Notes under the pieces: generated by a model | The model's database searches: none | The model's input: only the letters and a program-made list of their open reading frames with translations | What the model was told of the DNA's origin: nothing | Shown here: positions 6,250 through 7,923 of the stretch, piece by piece | How the letters are laid out: each line of letters starts with the position of its first letter | How positions within the stretch are numbered: position 1 is the stretch's first letter | Source of the DNA: a bacterium | Lineage (GTDB): Bacteria > Zixibacteria > MSB-5A5 > GN15 > FEB-12 | DNA length: 7,923 nucleotides | Reading direction: 5' to 3' | Assembly: GCA_030629485.1 (NCBI GenBank) | Contig: DAOVOW010000077.1 | Span: forward strand, 1 to 7,923 | Program-made: the position numbers and the translations under genes

Positions 6250-7140
6250 TTGCGTAGCTTTGACTATCATCGGGCAGCCGACTTGAAAGAGGCCTGTCGG
6301 CTGATGGGTGAACTCCCGAAGGCTCAGATATTGGCCGGTGGGACCGACCTGCTGGTTGACATCGATTCAGGGTTGAGACATGCGGAGAATGTCGTCTCCC
6401 TCAGGGACATCTCAGAACTGAAGCGGATTCAGAAAGTCGGTAACCGGATAAGCATTGGCGCCGGTTGCAGTGCGGCAGACGTGGAGTCCAATGAACTTAT
6501 CCGAGAGCATTTGCCTGAGCTCGCCGAGATGGTGGTCATGTTCGCCTCGCCGCAAATACGTAACCGGGCCACAGTGGCGGGGAACATCTGCAGCGCGGTG
6601 CCGTGCGGGGATTTCCCACCCATTCTTATTGCGTTGGGCGCCGAGGTCGAACTGTGTTCGAGCAGTGGGACTCGAGCGCTCCCACTTGAGGATTTCTTTC
6701 ACGGCAACCGCGAGACGGTTCGGCAGGAGAATGAAATACTTACGCGAATACTCGTTCCCATCAAACCGGATGGAGCCGCAGCAAACTATCAGAAGTTTCG
6801 ACGAAGAGCCGCAAACTCGTTGGCTCTGGTTAGTGTGGCCGCTTATCTCGAAATGAGTGATAACCTTTGCAGCCGGGCGCGAATCGTCCTCGGATCGGTA
6901 GCGCCGATACCCCTAAGTGCGAAAAAGGCTGGTCGATCATTGGAAGAGAAACCAGTCGATGATGCTGCTATTGCATCGGCGGCCGGGATCGCCCGCGACG
7001 AGGCTTGTCCCATCACCGACCAGAGGGGCACTGAAACATATCGACGGCAATTGGTAGAGGTGCTGACTAAGCGTGCGCTACGACAGGTACTGCGGGTAAT
7101 CAATGGGAATGTGACGGGGAAGCGGGCCGACCATGAGTAG
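6250..7140 (+). CDS. Molybdenum hydroxylase FAD-binding subunit (xanthine dehydrogenase / CoxM family)
   Basis: 296 residues, close to the usual 280-300 for separate FAD subunits. Flavin-binding motifs of the vanillyl-alcohol-oxidase-like fold are visible: ILAGGTDLL (27-35) and TVAGNICSAVPCGDFPP (108-124), the latter equivalent to the family's T.GGN...SP.GD.PP with Ala for the first Gly. The C-terminal CO-dehydrogenase-flavoprotein domain follows (about 175-285), with KFRRRAANSLALVSVAA, GSVAPIPL and a TETYRRQL...KRAL segment that normally contacts the partner subunits. There is no cysteine-rich insertion like that of 4-hydroxybenzoyl-CoA reductase. It would take electrons from the Fe-S domain encoded next and pass them to NAD or another acceptor. 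The start is TTG behind a good ribosome-binding site, and the 3' end overlaps the next gene by 8 bp. Substrate unknown; xanthine, purine or aromatic aldehyde-type oxidation are all open. Confidence 0.93.
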   Translation: MRSFDYHRAADLKEACRLMGELPKAQILAGGTDLLVDIDSGLRHAENVVSLRDISELKRIQKVGNRISIGAGCSAADVESNELIREHLPELAEMVVMFASPQIRNRATVAGNICSAVPCGDFPPILIALGAEVELCSSSGTRALPLEDFFHGNRETVRQENEILTRILVPIKPDGAAANYQKFRRRAANSLALVSVAAYLEMSDNLCSRARIVLGSVAPIPLSAKKAGRSLEEKPVDDAAIASAAGIARDEACPITDQRGTETYRRQLVEVLTKRALRQVLRVINGNVTGKRADHE

Positions 7141-7923
7141 CAAGTATCTTGTTGAGTTGACCATAAACGGCAACACGTATACGGTGCCGGTGACCGGCTC
7201 CACGACTCTGCTGGAAGTGCTGCGCGAACAGATCGGTCTGACGGGGGTGAAGTTAGGTTGCGGCGCGGGTGACTGCGGCGTCTGCACCGTGCTTGTCGAT
7301 AATCAACCCACCAACTCCTGCCTGGTGCCGGCTCTGGAAATGGAGGGCCGCGAGATTGTCACTATCGAGGGACTCGCCAGGGGTGACCAGGTGCATCCTA
7401 TGCAGCGGGCTTTTGTGGAGGAAGGGGCTATCCAATGTGGGTTCTGCACGCCTGCGATGGTGCTTACGGCCAAGGCGCTGGTTGACAAGAACCCTGATCC
7501 AACTGAAGACGAAATCCGGGAGGCGCTCAGCGGAACTCTCTGTCGGTGCACCGGCTATACGAAAATCGTCGAGGCCATCCAGCACTGGCGAAACTACATC
7601 GATCCACCCATCGGGGAGAAAAAGGCCGCCGACGGTCACGTGGTGGTGGGCGCCCGGGTGCCACGAAAGGATGCACTCGAAAAGGTCACCGGTCGGGCGC
7701 AGTATCCCGATGACATTAGATTGCCGAACATGCTCTGGGGGAAACTCCTCACCAGTCCGCTGCCTCATGCTCGGATCAAGCGTATCGACACCAGCAAGGC
7801 GATGGCGCTGCCCGGTGTCAAGGCGATCCTGACCGGTAAGGATGTCACCGACACCATGTACGGCGTCAGCCCGGCGCGCTATGACGAACACGTGCTGGCC
7901 AAGGAGAAGGTGCGGCACGTGGG
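7133..7923 (+). CDS. Fused [2Fe-2S] and molybdopterin large subunit of a molybdenum hydroxylase, N-terminal part
   Basis: The frame is open from ATG 7133 to the right edge (263 residues and two bases), with no stop. Residues 1-about 80 are a plant-type ferredoxin domain with Cys43, 48, 51 and 63 (GCGAGDCGVC). Residues about 85-155 are the helical second [2Fe-2S] domain with Cys102, 105, 137 and 139 (QCGFCTPAM, LCRCTGY). After a linker (about 156-168) the chain enters the start of the molybdopterin subunit: VVVGARVPRKDALEKVTGRAQYPDD, then LLTSPLPHARIKRID and ALPGVKAILTGKD, typical of the aldehyde oxidase/xanthine dehydrogenase a/b hammerhead domain. The two parts are separate genes in many bacteria; a fused order without FAD is known from Desulfovibrio aldehyde oxidoreductase. 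Here FAD comes from the preceding overlapping gene. A GGGGAAG lies 10 bases before the ATG. The catalytic Glu and Mo-binding region are outside the window, so substrate class cannot be read. Confidence 0.93.
   Translation, partial: MSSKYLVELTINGNTYTVPVTGSTTLLEVLREQIGLTGVKLGCGAGDCGVCTVLVDNQPTNSCLVPALEMEGREIVTIEGLARGDQVHPMQRAFVEEGAIQCGFCTPAMVLTAKALVDKNPDPTEDEIREALSGTLCRCTGYTKIVEAIQHWRNYIDPPIGEKKAADGHVVVGARVPRKDALEKVTGRAQYPDDIRLPNMLWGKLLTSPLPHARIKRIDTSKAMALPGVKAILTGKDVTDTMYGVSPARYDEHVLAKEKVRHV

Noticed and set aside
6140..6252. Sigma-54 promoter upstream of the FAD-subunit gene
   Set aside because: I found no GG-N10-GC pair in a TGGCAC...TTGC setting, so I have no reason to link the neighbouring activator to this operon.
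7253..7918. Minus-strand open frame of 221 codons at the right edge
   Set aside because: The plus strand encodes the Fe-S/Mo fusion with all cluster cysteines, so this is antisense shadow.

Overview
The window is about 7.9 kb of dense bacterial DNA of moderate to high GC, without mobile elements, CRISPR arrays or RNA genes that I can recognise. It looks like a chromosome fragment from a Gram-negative (diderm) bacterium that uses sigma-54. The evidence is an outer-membrane beta-barrel-like protein ending in Trp, Sec-type signal peptides, and a sigma-54 activator with a C-terminal linker of a kind I associate with the Bacteroidetes/FCB superphylum. A candidate lineage such as Zixibacteria would fit, but that is inference from style and not proof.

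Left part (1-5578, minus strand): four genes apparently form one operon, read right to left. They are rnr (RNase R), a sigma-54-dependent activator with a degenerate receiver-like N-terminus, a predicted outer-membrane barrel protein, and a secreted lamin-tail-domain (LTD) protein that runs off the left edge. The gap between the first two genes is 20 bp, and the next two junctions are 4-bp start/stop overlaps (TTGA and GTGA). The last gene is easy to miss because it starts with GTG and is cut by the window edge. The promoter predicted for rnr puts the transcription start on or next to the ATG, so the message may be leaderless.

Middle (5579-6249): a non-coding divergent region of about 670 bp. 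It holds two short palindromes sharing the GTAG/CTAC arm on the rnr side, a 10-bp tandem repeat, and, on the right, a promoter-like pair with an inverted repeat in its spacer, followed by a small hairpin.

Right part (6250-7923, plus strand): the start of a xanthine-dehydrogenase-family molybdenum hydroxylase operon. An FAD-binding subunit overlaps by 8 bp a gene in which the two-[2Fe-2S] domain is fused in frame to the molybdopterin-binding large subunit, which continues past the right edge. Electrons would pass from the Mo site through the two Fe-S clusters to FAD. The substrate cannot be told from this window.

Non-AUG starts are frequent (GTG, TTG, GTG and TTG on four of the six genes). 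The best candidate for something undescribed is the pairing of an unusual pseudo-receiver sigma-54 activator with a translationally coupled barrel protein and LTD secreted protein behind rnr.
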